Source: Anaspis maculata (taxonomy: Eukaryota > Arthropoda > Insecta > Coleoptera > Scraptiidae). Taken from it: a stretch of DNA of 64,000 bases. The translations under genes and the position numbers were made by a program. Of this stretch, positions 24,154-35,959 are shown one piece after another (the stretch's first letter is position 1; each line of letters begins with the position of its first letter). The notes below the pieces were generated by a model. The model did no database searches. It had not been told where the DNA came from and saw only the letters and a program-made list of their open reading frames with translations. The DNA lies in assembly GCA_949128115.1 (NCBI GenBank), contig OX421966.1:33435042-33499041 (forward strand). Reading direction: 5' to 3'.

Positions 24154-25043
24154 TATGGACAGGGAGCTGGTGCCTCAAAACTTACGCCAAAAAGTACATG
24201 ATGTTAACCCTGTAGGTTTATTGTGCGTTGATGAGGTTGTTAAAAATTGCTTTGTCTTACATATGGCAGACCGAGGCCTTGAGGCTGGTATAAGCTTGTC
24301 AATTTTTGAAAAAATGGCCAAAAATTCACGTCATAAGGTACATGAATGAAACCCACGGGATTTTGTGTGGGAACATCTGGCAGAATCTGGTCATAAGACA
24401 ACATTTCTGGGGGCTTTCGGTCCATAAGACCAGTTTAAAATTTTCAAAAAAGTATCAAAATTCATCAGTTCTTCCACAGGCGTTTGTTGACTAACCCACC
24501 AAGTGTGATATATATTTGTGATCAGGATGAAAGCAGGGAATCGATTTCCATGTTAAAATACAGAGTGTACGATTTGAGAAATTGTTTTCGATGTTGCACC
24601 CTGTAAGCGATGTACGAATAAATATTTTTGTGGACAGATTCGAAACGTACGTTAGAAACATGTGAGAATCGTTTTTCATTCCTAAAAAATTATGTCAAAG
24701 GAGAAGTCTCCGGGAGGAGGTAAAAGGTAAATTTTGGCTCTTTTTAAAAATTTTAAACTTGTCTTATAGACCGAGAGCCCCCAAAAATGTTGTCTCATAA
24801 CCAGATTTTTGATTAGGGGATGTTCCCACACAAAAGCCTGTTGGTTTCATTCATGTACCTTGTGACGTAAATTTTGGCCATTTTTCGAAAATTGCCAAGC
24901 ACATACCAGTCTAAAACACCCGGTTTGACATGTAAGACAAAGAAATTTTCAACAACCTTATCAACGCACATTAGACTTACAGAGTTAAAATCATGTACCT
25001 TTATGACGTAAGTTTTGAGGCACCAGCTCCCTGTCCAATACAT
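24154..25043. mobile_element. ~0.9-kb inverted-repeat element abutting the MITE
   Basis: Arms ~24154-24450 and ~24745-25043 mirror each other (GGACAGGGAGCTGGTGCCTC outermost, CCCCCAGAAATGTTGTC-like inner), with a ~290-bp unique centre. The overlapping ORFs on both strands are mirror shadows. The left arm starts within a base or two of the MITE's right end. Confidence 0.7.
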
Positions 25044-25501
25044 ATACGTATACGAGTAATTTGAGCGATTCCACAACAATCGTATAAATGATCCTCGAAC
25101 TGATCTTATTAATCAGGTATCAAGTTTCTGTAAACGCCTTCGAGGTTGTAGACTCAAAACGTTGTTTTTCTTCGCTATCTATGCTTCCATCAACCTTGAA
25201 AATCTTGTCAGCACGGCAACCCAGCTCGTGTACTTACTGTTACTGTTTTTTTCGTACAAAACTGAATTTCTCTTTGCGTATGAAACCGTTGTTGCGGAAA
25301 TTTTTGTTCCGTAACAGCACAAGGAAGGGGTTGCGGTTTTTGTACCAGCTAATCCGGTGGTGTGGCGGGCGGCGGTGGGCGGCGGCGTTCGCCAAAAGTT
25401 TCATAGGCACCCAGAATAAGAAGACGCGAACGAACGCCAAGCCGACAAAATCAGCATAAAAGTTCGTCTTCTTCCTATATTCCACTCTCAGAGCAGCATC
25501 G

Positions 25502-25524
25502 CACCACCACCACCACCACCACCA
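25502..25524 (+). repeat. (CAC)n microsatellite
   Basis: An uninterrupted CAC trinucleotide run. Confidence 0.85.
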
Positions 25525-26041
25525 TCAAAACAATTATAATCCCCGGGACATCAAAAATAAATTCTACCCATTCCTCCACATTATAAATCCTTCTTCTATA
25601 CAATATATCTACGTCTTATTTCCAGCATTCGGGCTGTGTTTTAGCATCCCCTTTCTTTAATTAATCTCCCACCCCCTAGCAACGCTTAGCAACGAATGTA
25701 GGTACAGTAACACAATACAGTTTTTACACTTTTCCCCAGTAGAAAATCTTTAATGTCTCCGAAGACTGACATTAATTAAAAAATCTTGTTACGCATGCAG
25801 GGGTACCAACTCGCTCTCGCGCGCAGAGGCAAGGAGGCAATTTTAAGACCTCGGCTCTCGCGGCATATGCAAAATAGTAGCTAATTTATGCGCGTTTTTG
25901 CCGAATTCCTACCAACTGACAGCCGACCTCTGCCCCATTATTCTTTCAGGAGAGTTCGATCGCCGTTTTCGTTCTTCTCCTTCTCGCTCCTTCTTCTTCT
26001 TTCTTTCGTCATTCCTCCCTTGTTCTTTGCTGCTACATACC

Positions 26042-26059
26042 GCTGCTGCTGCTGCTGCT
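26042..26059 (+). repeat. (GCT)n microsatellite
   Basis: A perfect run of six trinucleotide units. Confidence 0.85.
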
Positions 26060-27748
26060 ACTGTGTGACATTATTTTAAAACTAAATTACGGAACTGCCC
26101 TATCTAAGAGCACCGGGTAATAATAATTGTCGGACGACGCCGAAACCCATAAATCTAGTTTCTGTGTGGCCCTCACCTATCTCTATAGGTAACTACAACG
26201 TACATGGCGTATACAAGTAATAACTGGGTGGGATCGGGAAAAGTTCGGAATTTAATTATCATATTAGTTCTCGAGGCTCATCATTCGCTAATTACAGGCG
26301 AAGTTACCCCAAGTCGTTTCTTGTTGTAGCAGATGGACAGTGACGCCCAGGGCATATCAGAAGAGAACCTATCCCAAGCCAGGTCTGCCACATTAGGTCA
26401 CGTTCGATGCAGGAAATTTATGCATTCCTGTATAGCTCATGTGATGATACATTTGCAATAAAATAATAGAATGATTCTCTACTCTACTCTGGTTCGATAA
26501 ACCAATGAAAAGTTGATGAAAAAGAATACCAATTTGCACTGATTTGTAATTGTACCACACACGAGACCACATACAAATTAAAAGAACGCACAAATTTGTA
26601 TATCGATAGCGAAGAGCAGCAACGTTCTAGGTCACCATTTGCAGAAAATCAACAACCTCCTATGTAAATTTCAGCAGTTTTGAAAATAATGAATCAAACA
26701 ATCGACACTCCAGCCTTTAATCGACTGACAAAACCTCCGATTCCAACAAGGACTAATTCGTATGTCAAGTGCAAAATATCAACCTTCCATGTCAGACAAA
26801 GAAGGTTTTTGCAGAAAATACGATGACAAGGCAGATGATAATAACCTTCTATGTCAAAGATGGAAGGTTGTGTCACAAAATTTTAACGACAAGATGGAAA
26901 ATAACCTTCTATGTCAGACAGAAAAGCTGCTATGAAGCTTCTATTCTGCAAAAATTATCAATATATTGCTGACAAAACCGTCTATGTCACGTTTTATAGC
27001 CAAATCTAGTGGATGATATCAAATTTCATATCCCATTATGTCACCTTAATTTATAGTGACTATTTTTTTTTGACAATTTAAACCAATAGCGACACTGTAT
27101 TTAGTACCATGTGTTACCATTACAACGTCAATGTAATGGTACCAATGTCAACAGTTTTGCAATGGCAAATTAATGGAGAGGCGACAAAGCTTCTGTTGCT
27201 ACTGAATAAACCTCTGCAGGGTGACAAAACTGGCTGTTGATACACTCACCATAACAACGATAACGTGAATGTCAAATTGTGAAATTTAATAATTATTGCT
27301 TGATTGTCTGTCAGTGTTTGTGAGTAGAAAATACTGAACAGTTCCTAATGATGAGTGGCGATTTTGCCATGTTCGAATAAGGAAAGACTGATCGTCCCGA
27401 AAAACACGAAAAACACGCGGAATGGGACTATGATTTGTCGGAGATACAACAGTGCCGCAGATTGCCGACATTTTAAGAGATTGGGCATTATAACATGCGT
27501 GTTGGTGTAAAAATGCAGCGCTTGGGACAGGAAAGCAAATGGACATGCAAAAGCCAGTGCGGAAAAATTGGATTGACTGAAATAAAAATAACCAATCATT
27601 CTCATAGAAGCAGCGCCGTTGTACTCTGGCCGAAGCCTTTCCAAATCTTTGAATAACAACAACTGTACCTTTAATATTTACAACAAGTGATTTGAAATGA
27701 ACGTTAAAAAAAAGAAGTCCATTAAATACCATTCGAAGAATCCACTTA

Positions 27749-27914
27749 TGTCTACAAAATTGAATTTATTCTCTCAAACTGGTCTTGGCATTTCTCTCAA
27801 ACCAGCTGTCACAGAAAAACGACTCGTGCTGTGCACCCGTCGTCTTTTTCTGTGGCAGCTGATTTTCGAAAAATGCCTAGCGACCAGTTATCGAGAAATT
27901 CAATTTTGTCGACA
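27749..27914. mobile_element. ~166-bp foldback MITE
   Basis: TGTCTACAAAATTGAATTT at the left is mirrored by AAATTCAATTTTGTCGACA at the right. The arms continue through CAGCTGTCACAGAAAAACGAC / GTCGTC-TTTTTCTGTGGCAGCTG to a ~15-bp loop at ~27825. Confidence 0.8.
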
Positions 27915-27930
27915 AAATAGATCCTTCTTA

Positions 27931-30490
27931 TAGTGGGGTCGGTACGCGACGAAAATCCCTTGGATACTGCACTTTTGAGTAGAGTTATGAAACTTGGCAC
28001 ATAGTTTCTAGGGACCATTAGAAGAAATTTCACCCGATGTTCCAAAAAAAAATTCCGACGGAATCCGATATATAGGCCCCTTTTTCCAAAATGGCGTCCA
28101 AATTTTGAAAATTGGCGATTGGTCGTACAGTGGCGCGCAAAGTATCAATTCCTAACATTTTGAACATAAAGAGTTGATTTAAGCCACCCCTGACTCGATC
28201 TGTCTGATATTTTGGCCATTTGGGACTTTTTTCCAAAATGGCAGCCAAACTTCGAAAGTTGAAATTTGGTCCTGTAGTGGCCTGCAAGGTATCAATTCTG
28301 GACATTTCGACCATGACAAGTCGATTAAAGCCTACCCCGACTCTACCCAACCTGAATTTTGGCCTCAATACTCAATTATAGTGCTGATTTAGAAATTTTT
28401 TTTTATCTTGAAAAGGGTTGTGAAAAACCCGAGGGAAAACCACTTCTTGGACTTTTTGTGTGTCCAACATGTGAGTAATCCGGAGAGCATGATCACTACA
28501 TTTTTCCGAAAGAATGAAATCGGAATCAGAATCAGAATAAATTTTATTTCCATAAAAAGCTCCGCCATTGTAAAGCATAGGCTCCCCCCAGTGGCAAAAC
28601 CTATTTCACGCTAGTATAAAACTGTGACCAACGAGTTGATTGAAGCCACCTCTGACTCGATTCGGCTGATATTTGGGCCATTGAGGCCTTCTTTCCAAAA
28701 TGGCGGCCAAAGCGAAATCGGCAGGTGGTCGTATAGGGGCACACAAGGTATCTATTCCTGGACATTCCGACCATTGCGAGTCAATTAATACCCTTCCCGA
28801 TTCGACTTGACTCAAATTTTGATCTCAATCCCCATTTATAGTCCTGTCCTATTGTCAGTTAAGATCTCGTGGCATCAAAACCGCAAGAAATTTCGAAGTG
28901 CAAGTTGTTTGAATATGTACGGAAACGGATCGAGATAAGCGGTTTTTGCCGATTTATACGTCGATACGAGTTGTACTTGAAAAGATTTGAGCAGAAGACA
29001 ATCACAATGTACCTCTTATTGAATACCAACACCAACACACTCTTATCTAGTGTGTCCAAGGCACAAAGATCTCTCCTATGGGTCTTCGTTTGTCCCATGT
29101 GACACATTTTTGGCAAATAATGTAGGTACAGTGTTAGATGTTTTGCACTTATAGCCGTAAAGTCCCTCATTATTAAAATTAAAACCTGTTCCTGAATTGC
29201 AATCAGATTTTCCAGTATCTATGGTAGAACGAATATTATATCTTCGAGAAAAGCATTACAGCTTTAGCGCCTTATGTACATAGTTTTTTCCCAACCTTGG
29301 TGTGGCAGGGTGGTAAGTGACAAAACGAGTATAATGCAACATCTAGCAATTGGATCACCTACAGGAATTAGAATTGAAAAGGGATTCAAGATAGGTGAGA
29401 GCTCTGTTCTTCACCAATGTAATAGATAAAGAAAACAGTGAAGAAGAATGTAGGTTAGCGTCTCGCACAATCGCTCAAACGCAAACGTGCAAATTCTCAA
29501 ATAAGTTGCATCTTATATTGGCGCACAGTCGACTCAGATGCTTTACATCAGTGGGACGCTCTCTCATGCAGAAAATCAAACCTTGCAAGAATTTATTCCT
29601 AATCAACATGCAACATTTCTTCTACACTGATGCAAAGTAACCGGAGTCTGAGGTCTGAGGGGCAGAGAGAAGTCTAACCTCCAAACACCACTGAGAAACA
29701 GCAAATACACGCGATAGAGCGCAGATCTCTCAATCACTGTTATTTCTGGTAATGTAATATGTTACCTGACTTATCTTTTAGCACAAATACAAATTCTGAA
29801 ACAACTTGCAGTTGATATGTTTGTACTTTCGACATTTTTTATGGTTTTTACAGTTTAATACATGCGTGAAATAGGTTTTGCCAGTAGGGTGGGGAGCCTT
29901 TTATTTCTTCGGAAAAATGTAGTGATTCTGCTCTCCGGATTACTTGCATGTTGGACACACATAAAGTCCAAGAAGTGGTTTTCCCTCGGGTTTTTCACAA
30001 CCCTTCTCAAGATAAAAAAAATTCTAAATCAGCACTATAATAATTGAGTATTGAGCTCGGTATTGAGGCCAGAATTTAGGTTGGGTAGAGTCGGGGTAGG
30101 CTTTAATCAACTTGTCATGGTCGAAATGTCAAGAATTGATACCTTGCAGGCCACTACAGGACCAAATTTCAACTTTCGAAGTTTGGCTGCCATTTCAGAA
30201 AAAAGTCCCAAATGGCCAAAATATCAAACGGATCAAGTCAGGGGTGGCTTAAATCAACTCTTTATGTTCAAAATGTTAGGAATTGATACTTTGCGCGCCA
30301 CTGTACGACCAATCGCCAATTTTCAAAATTTGGACGCCATTTTGGAAAAAGGGGCCTATATATCGGATTCCGTCGGAATTTTTTTTTGGAACATCGGGTG
30401 AAATTTATTCTTATGGTCCCTAGAAACTATGTGCCAAGTTTCATAACTCTACTCAAAAGTGCAGTATCCAAAAGCGTACCGACCCCACTA
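27931..30490. mobile_element. 2.56-kb TIR element with TTA target duplication
   Basis: The termini are TAGTGGGGTCGGTACGC at the left and its complement ending GACCCCACTA at the right. They are flanked by TTA on each side (27928-27930 and 30491-30493). A 3-bp TTA/TAA duplication is characteristic of PIF/Harbinger elements. The arms are ~650 bp (to ~28620 and from ~29865) and nearly identical, including a two-unit 147-bp repeat. The centre holds no recognisable transposase, so it is probably non-autonomous. Arm identity is far higher than in most repeats here, suggesting a younger insertion. Confidence 0.75.
28085..28860 (+). repeat. ~147-bp units with CCAAAATGGC core
   Basis: TCCAAAATGGCG/AG begins at 28085 and 28232 (147-bp period), and a third diverged unit begins at 28685. 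Each continues with TGGTCGTA..G and GTATC.ATTC...ACATT and ends in a TGACTCGAT-like block. The first two units lie in the TIR and are mirrored at ~30090-30340; the third lies in the centre. Confidence 0.7.
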
Positions 30491-30663
30491 TTATGGTATT
30501 GTTGTTGAATATTATTTCAACCTAAAATGGAAGAGAATATAGTACATCACGTTTAAAGTACAATTTTGTTCCTCCTGAAAAGTACCCCTTTTTGACATAG
30601 GAGCTTGCTGAATTTCTGTAAACGGTGACATAGAAGGTTGCTGTTCTTCGCCATCGATATACA

Positions 30664-31200
30664 AGGTGGCCAGACGAAAACGAAACAGACAGATTTTTTG
30701 TCAATTGACCTCATTTGTTTGTATACTCTAATATGTTTATCCGCTATTCAAGTATTTACCTACTTAAAACCTTACCTCATTGTTGTTTTGACGGGTGTAA
30801 ATGTTAATTTTGTACATAATAGCATGGATAAAGATGATCAGATTATTATGTTTATTAGAGGGACATAGATAAAAGTGGCTAATGGATCCGAATCTAAGGC
30901 CAAGAGCACGAAGAAAAAAAACTAGAGGGACATAAGCCCCGCTCGGCAACTTCGAGCCAGCCTCCTGGGAAGGGGCTGTAACCATCCAAAAACACTGAAA
31001 TTACATTATCTTGAAAAATTTGCATCAAATCGAAAAAAAAACTACTGCTGTAAAGACAATTGACCCAGCTCTAAAATAATGTATCACTCAACCCCAATTG
31101 TCATTCAAAAATTTTCGAAGGGGTCGCCACCCTGACTGCGGTGGTGAAACTTCACGGTTAAATTAATAGCAGTTGAATGTCTCTCTTGATAACAGAGTCA
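30664..31200. other. No supported gene
   Basis: AT-rich DNA with short ORFs only. It separates the composite element from the DnaJ pseudogene. Confidence 0.5.
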
Positions 31201-31270
31201 ACCTGTTCGGGCTTATTTCGAAAAAATGAGGGGCAAACCGTTCGGTCGCGGGTGTGAAATTTGGAGCGCC

Positions 31271-32985
31271 ATGGGAAAAGATTAATATACAAAATCCTGG
31301 GGTTGATCATGGGGGCCACCGATGACGACATCAAGAAGGCGTACTGGAAGCTGGCTCTGGAGTACCACCCCGACGAAAAACAAATCACCGAATGCCGGGG
31401 AGCGATTCAAAGAAGTGACGGATGCCTACGAGGTGCTCTCTGACAAGAAGAAGCGCGACGCCTACGAAAAATACGGTTCCGACGGCCCGAAGAGCGGTTC
31501 GTCCGATTTCAACGTTTTCCTGAGCACCTTCTCAGCCAAGCCTACCACGGAGACCCCAGGGCTATATTTGAACAGTTTTTCAGAAAAGCCAGTCCTTTCC
31601 AATCGTTCTTTGGAAACAGCTCGATTATTTTCGGCTTCCACCACGGCTTCCACGATAACGACATGGACGTCGACGATTTGTTTTCGCTCATCCCCGGGAG
31701 CGGCATTCCGCAGCCATTCCTCCAATTTCCTCAGCACGCCCCACTGAAACAAAGACAAAATCAAAGACCCACCTATCGAACGTGACTGTACGTGTTGCTG
31801 GAGGACATCACCAAAGGATGCACCAAGAAGATGCGGATAAGCCGGAGGGTGCTCCAATCAGACGGTACCACCAAGAAAGAAGACAAAGTCCTAACCATCA
31901 ACATTAAACCGGGATGGAAAGCCGGGACAAAAATTACTTTTCAACGTGAAGGCGATCAGGAGCATAACAAGATCCCCGCTGATATTGTTTTGATCATCCG
32001 GAACAAGCCTCATCCTCATTTCAGACGGGAAAACAGCGATATCAAGTATACTGCCAAAGTTACGCTGAAACAGGCTTTGTAGGCCAGGCGGTAGGTCATT
32101 CTGGATAGAAAAAATTCCGACCAAAGCTTTTATGGTATCAAACAACGCTTCGTAAGGTCAGTAGGTATCTACCACTGAGTTTAAGCCCAAAAACGAGTTG
32201 TGCTAATTCCTCCACATCCGCCCAAAGGTAAAGAATGTCTTAAAGGTGCAAAAAGACCTGTTGAACCCCAGTTCTTTTTCATTTTATTTGCCTCAATGCA
32301 AACGTTTAACTCTACCGCAAACATTGGAAGCAATTGTCATCATCTCTGTGCGAGTTTTACTGTTAAAAAAAAAGTTTTCTTTGTGGGGGTCAGATAAATC
32401 ACATTTAATTGTTTTTCCACACAAGAAAACGATGGAGCAACATGTATTTTGGATGTTATCTAATAACTTGTACTCACTGAACCCATCTATGGCGTTAAAA
32501 TCTCAATATCAGCATTTTTGAAGATGTTGCCCGCTAAGAAGTGAATAATTTTTACCCGCCTGTTCAGCAGTAGTTTTTTCAATTTTACCAAACGCCGTTC
32601 CCGAAAATTTCATAGGGAATGACAGGCTGGAACTATTTTCTAATGATATTATATCTGGCTTAACCGCGGCACGCTTTTTGGAAGTGTAGGAAACTGATTT
32701 CTTTTCGAGTGGTTCTATTTGTTTTTGTCACAACTCGTTTTTGGGCGGAAACTCAGTGGTAGATAACTACTGACCTACGAAGAGGTGAAGTGCCAACAAT
32801 GAACAACACGAAAATTCTTATCGTTTTCACAACTGACATCATAACGTCTTCCACGACCAGGTGTATTGTAGAATACGGATTACCACTGTCCAAAGAGCCT
32901 GCCCGCCACGGCGACTTGATAGTCAATTTCGAAAACAAGTTCCCTGATTATCTTTGGACAACTGCTAAAGATACTCTTCCGAATT
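31271..32985 (+). pseudogene. DnaJ subfamily B (Hsp40) processed pseudogene, interrupted
   Basis: The parent would be a type II Hsp40 that stimulates Hsp70 ATPase through its J domain. Seen here: [20 protein letters not shown] and EYHPD (the HPD motif) in frame 1, then after a frameshift at ~31378 [20 protein letters not shown] in frame 2. A decayed Gly/Phe linker follows. The substrate-binding C-terminus starts in frame 1 at ~31795 with EDITKGCTKKM, INIKPGWKAGTKITFQREGD and NKPHPHFRRENSDIKY. It breaks off after LKQAL (32082) and resumes at ~32787 with TTDIITSSTTRCIVEYGLPL and ARHGDLIVNFENKFPDYL, ending at 32985. No introns, several frameshifts and an early stop (31283) mark it as a retrocopy. 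The gap holds a TIR insertion. DNAJB1/B4/B5-like is the best fit. Confidence 0.88.
32148..32782. mobile_element. ~635-bp TIR insertion inside the DnaJ pseudogene
   Basis: CTTCGTAAGGTCAGTAGGTA at 32148 is mirrored by TAACTACTGACCTACGAAG ending at 32782. Homology runs ~55 bp inward through ATCTACCACTGAGTTT and CCCAAAAACGAGTTGTG. It sits exactly in the break between the two C-terminal DnaJ segments. There is no coding capacity, so it is a non-autonomous DNA transposon. No clear target duplication was seen. Confidence 0.75.
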
Positions 32986-33258
32986 GATTTTCATAAAGTA
33001 TTCTGCACATTGTACGTTTTAGTACAGCTTATTTTTTTTTTTGCCGTGCATCAACTTACAGTGCCGCTCTACATTCCATTAAGAGACTTGGCCCACAAAG
33101 CGGACGGTTAGAGCTTCCGTTCTTTGTATCCACTCTTCGGTTGTCGCGGACCCCTGGAGACCCGAGGTGATGGGATGAGCATCAAGCTTTAGACAACCGC
33201 CTTATTACCCCTTGTTCACACAGAGCGCAGGTAGGTACCCTGAATACCGAAAAAAATT

Positions 33259-33430
33259 GCCCAGTCGATAGCACGTTGAGCTCGGCCTCGCTTTCAAAGG
33301 CGAAGGTCCCGGGTTCAAATCCGCACTGGGCCAGATGGACTTTTTCACGCGATTCCTAGTAGTGGGTCATCTAAATACTATCGTGCGGTGATGCTCCGGG
33401 AAAAGGGATTAAATAAGAAAGCCATCGAAA
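33259..33430 (+). mobile_element. tRNA-like SINE head and tail
   Basis: GCCCAGT (33259-33265) pairs perfectly with ACTGGGC (33325-33331), giving a 73-nt tRNA-sized unit with a B box GGTTCAAATCC (33312-33322). The D arm and T stem do not fold canonically, and unrelated sequence continues to ~33430. A SINE or tRNA pseudogene fits better than a working tRNA gene. Confidence 0.5.
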
Positions 33431-33570
33431 CAAAACCACACTGAATAATCCTCACTGTTCCAAAAATGTCTTCGTTGTTATCGACAATACTGTTATCGCT
33501 ACCGAAAAACCACCACAGAAAAACCTGCTAATAACCTAGTAGTTGATGCAGGACAAAAAAAAAAGAATAA

Positions 33571-33645
33571 ATACTATCGAACGATTCGATCATTCGATAG
33601 CTCTAATACTATCGATAGCGACAAGTGAATTTTATCGATAGTGCC
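33571..33645. repeat. Cluster of ATCGATAG/CTATCGA palindromic words
   Basis: CTATCGA, TCGATAG and ATCGATAG recur about six times in 75 bp in both orientations. Confidence 0.6.
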
Positions 33646-33662
33646 CATTAGTAGCCAAAAAA

Positions 33663-33870
33663 GAATTTTGCAGGGTTGATGACCACTTCATACTCTTGAA
33701 GTCTGGAAGTCAGTTCTTCTCCGGATTCTGATGCGACCGGAATGTCGTCGATGTACGCGTAGCAAAAGTTCGATCAGTACTTTTCCAATGAATCGTTGAA
33801 ATGTCTGCGCCGCGTTCCAAAGGCCAAATGACATATAGAGGAACTGAAATAGCTCTTGCCACAATTTTAG
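33663..33870 (-). pseudogene. Ty3/Gypsy reverse transcriptase fragment
   Basis: On the minus strand FLYMSFGLWNAAQTFQRFIG matches the conserved RT block before the active site. After a one-base frame change the continuation reads CYAYIDDIPVASES, giving the YIDD catalytic motif, followed by EEL and a VVINPAKF block. Only about 70 residues survive, with no flanking RNase H or integrase. The opposite strand and divergent motif separate it from the 61.7-kb copy. Confidence 0.75.
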
Positions 33871-34322
33871 TGACAAACAAAAAATTAACTAGATTTTGGT
33901 GATTCTATTATTTCACGCCAAGCTAAAAGTGACGTTCATGACACTTATAATTTCACGCTCCAAGATAATTTGACGTTTCTAAACACAGTAACTAAGTTTA
34001 ACAGTGTTATCTTCAGTAGACGTTGTATTTTTTGCCAAGCAACGTGTTATACAATTGAAACACTAATGAAAAACAACAATTATCTGGTAAAGTCAATCAA
34101 AAATCGCGCTGCTACAGACGTTTGATGTCAACTATCAATGAAAATAAGGTGAAGTTATATGTTGCTAAACATGGAATAAAAAAAATAACCTGCTATAAAC
34201 TAATCTTTACAAAACACTATGTGCAGAGGGTACAGTACAGAAACCACCCTTAATACCATGTTCATTTCATAGCGTTCGGCTATTCGTGATGATGTTACCT
34301 ATATCTTGAGATTTGCAGCATC

Positions 34323-34475
34323 ATGATGTCCACCGGAGAGGCTAATGACAAAATGGGCTGTATCACGATGGACCAGAATGAGATTGTGTGCGGGTTCAAG
34401 AACCGCCGGGTGGCAAACAAAGTGATTCGCCGCTCTCACAGACATACACACATGCATGGGCATGGGTTAAAATAA
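34323..34475 (+). CDS. 50-codon unrecognised small ORF
   Basis: ATG-ATG starts a frame reading MMSTGEANDKMGCITMDQNE, then FKNRRVANKV and a His-rich tail ending HGHGLK before TAA. Codon composition is more balanced than the surrounding AT-rich DNA. No homologue is recognised, and it could be an eroded exon or chance. Confidence 0.2.
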   Translation: MMSTGEANDKMGCITMDQNEIVCGFKNRRVANKVIRRSHRHTHMHGHGLK

Positions 34476-35369
34476 TTACCGATGTGTGACGGTTCAAAAA
34501 GCACGAGATATTATCGAATAACCAAGCGCACCTTTGCCCTTGCCCACCATCATTTCTGATGATTCAACGGCTGATAAAATGAGTTATCCACGGCGAATTC
34601 CTCCGAATCAAATCTGAAAGACGTTTTCCATGGAATTTCCTTGCATGTGAGAAAGTTTAAGTTAATTATGTTACCTGTTAGGCAAATGATTTTGTTTCTC
34701 TCTCAGTTTTTGTCGAGGTTTTTGTCGTTTGAAAAAGAGATCAGCGTTGAAAAATAAGAAAACGTGTAAAAAAATTCGAAATTGCTAGTGATAGAGCATC
34801 AAATGCGGATGACTGCAAGCAAAGACAGCTGTCAAATATTCAACAACGCAGGAGGCCATCAGCGACCGATCACTCCGTTAGTAATTATTGTGATCTTGCA
34901 GAATGCAGAAGGAGGATAACCAAGAACTAATGATTTTCTATCAATATTCTATCAGCAAAAAGTTATTATCATACATGTCGGTATTGTCTGTTATCCAAAT
35001 AGATTACGAACTGCGTATAATACGCATGTATGCCGTATACCTATAGGAATTCCTGCTGCTCACATTTTGACAATGATCCTCCCCATTCCTCGTGCATATA
35101 TCCCTTGCTCCTGAGTTATTATTAAGAATAATGCGTGTATTATATTAAATTATCAGCGATCCGCGGTCCTCGACATTATGGTATGTCATCTTAATAAACA
35201 ATCTCATGAGTGTATCTACGATCTTCGTCGGTTTAGAACAATGGTCCATGCCGTGCGCGGTCTGTCATAGCTCATCAATTATCAATGTCTTAATGTGTGG
35301 TCGCAATAGCAGAGCACACCGCTTGCCATTCTTCACTATATTCACGGATCTTCTCTCATGCAAATGTAC

Positions 35370-35396
35370 CACTCACTCACTCACTCGCTCACTTTA
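35370..35396 (+). repeat. (CACT)n microsatellite
   Basis: ACTCACTCACTCACTCGCTCACT with one interruption. Confidence 0.7.
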
Positions 35397-35407
35397 CACA
35401 GAGCATC

Positions 35408-35515
35408 GGAGATAGCTCAGTAGTTGAGCCACCGCGTGTGCTCTTCTTATTGTCGTATACGGGGGTGTAATTAAGAAAGAGACGGTATCGATTGCCATGC
35501 GGGGTCATAGGTAAA
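35408..35515 (+). mobile_element. Possible SINE head with A-box-like TAGCTCAGTAGTTGAGC
   Basis: GATAGCTCAGTAGTTGAGCC at 35411 has the form of a tRNA D arm (A box). A B box is not clear (GCGGGGTCATAGG at ~35500 is a poor match). Confidence 0.25.
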
Positions 35516-35959
35516 CCTTTCCCATTCCATTTACCACCCCCTGCACCCCATAGTGTGATGGCTTATGCTGCATGCGACACTCTCGCAGTCTGACAATACA
35601 CACTCACATTGTAGTGAGATAAAGCCGAATTCGTGTTGATCTGGAGATTATTTAATTAGAAAAAAGAGTTAATGTTGTGGCATTTGCCTAAACGACTGAT
35701 TTGAATAAATGGAATGGAGCACGCAACGTTTTATTGTTATGAAGTGGCGACAGCTTAGTAATATTCTCAAAACAACATCAAGCCAAGCTTTTTATGTTCA
35801 TAACATGTTCTTTTAAAAAATTTCAGCCACATGGCAGGTATGGATTCTAGATTTACTAGGGGAGTTGATGAATCGTAATTTCATCTGGCACGTAGGCCAT
35901 ACTATTGGGCTCATTATAGCCCTCCCAGACCAGCCGTACTCACCAAGCTACAATGTAAT

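Larger units (their letters stand above)
25044..26596. other. No supported gene; microsatellites
   Basis: A (CAC)n run lies at ~25502-25524 and a (CTG)n run at 26042-26059. A 123-codon ORF at 25088-25459 and its antisense partner show no recognisable domain. Confidence 0.35.
26597..30663. mobile_element. Composite TIR element with subterminal ACCTTCTATGTCA repeats
   Basis: The left end, TGTATATCGATAGCGAAGAG from 26597, matches the reverse complement of the right end at 30663 (TGTATATCGATGGCGAAGAA), and homology runs inward for ~80 bp. Variants of ACCTTCTATGTCA recur at about 26622, 26655, 26782, 26844, 26904, 26977 and 27032, and inverted at ~30594 and ~30626. Clustered subterminal repeats are typical transposase-binding sites in hAT, CACTA, Mutator and P-like elements. 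The element contains a foldback MITE and a separate 2.56-kb TIR element, so its original size was at most ~1.5 kb. No transposase was recognised. The flanks do not give a clear target duplication. Confidence 0.65.

Noticed and set aside
28030..30401. Two nearly identical ~112-residue ORFs as a conserved protein pair
   Set aside because: They are the same TIR sequence read on opposite strands, built from tandem 147-bp units.
33259..33332. Functional tRNA gene
   Set aside because: The acceptor stem pairs perfectly but the D arm and T stem do not fold canonically and SINE-like sequence follows.
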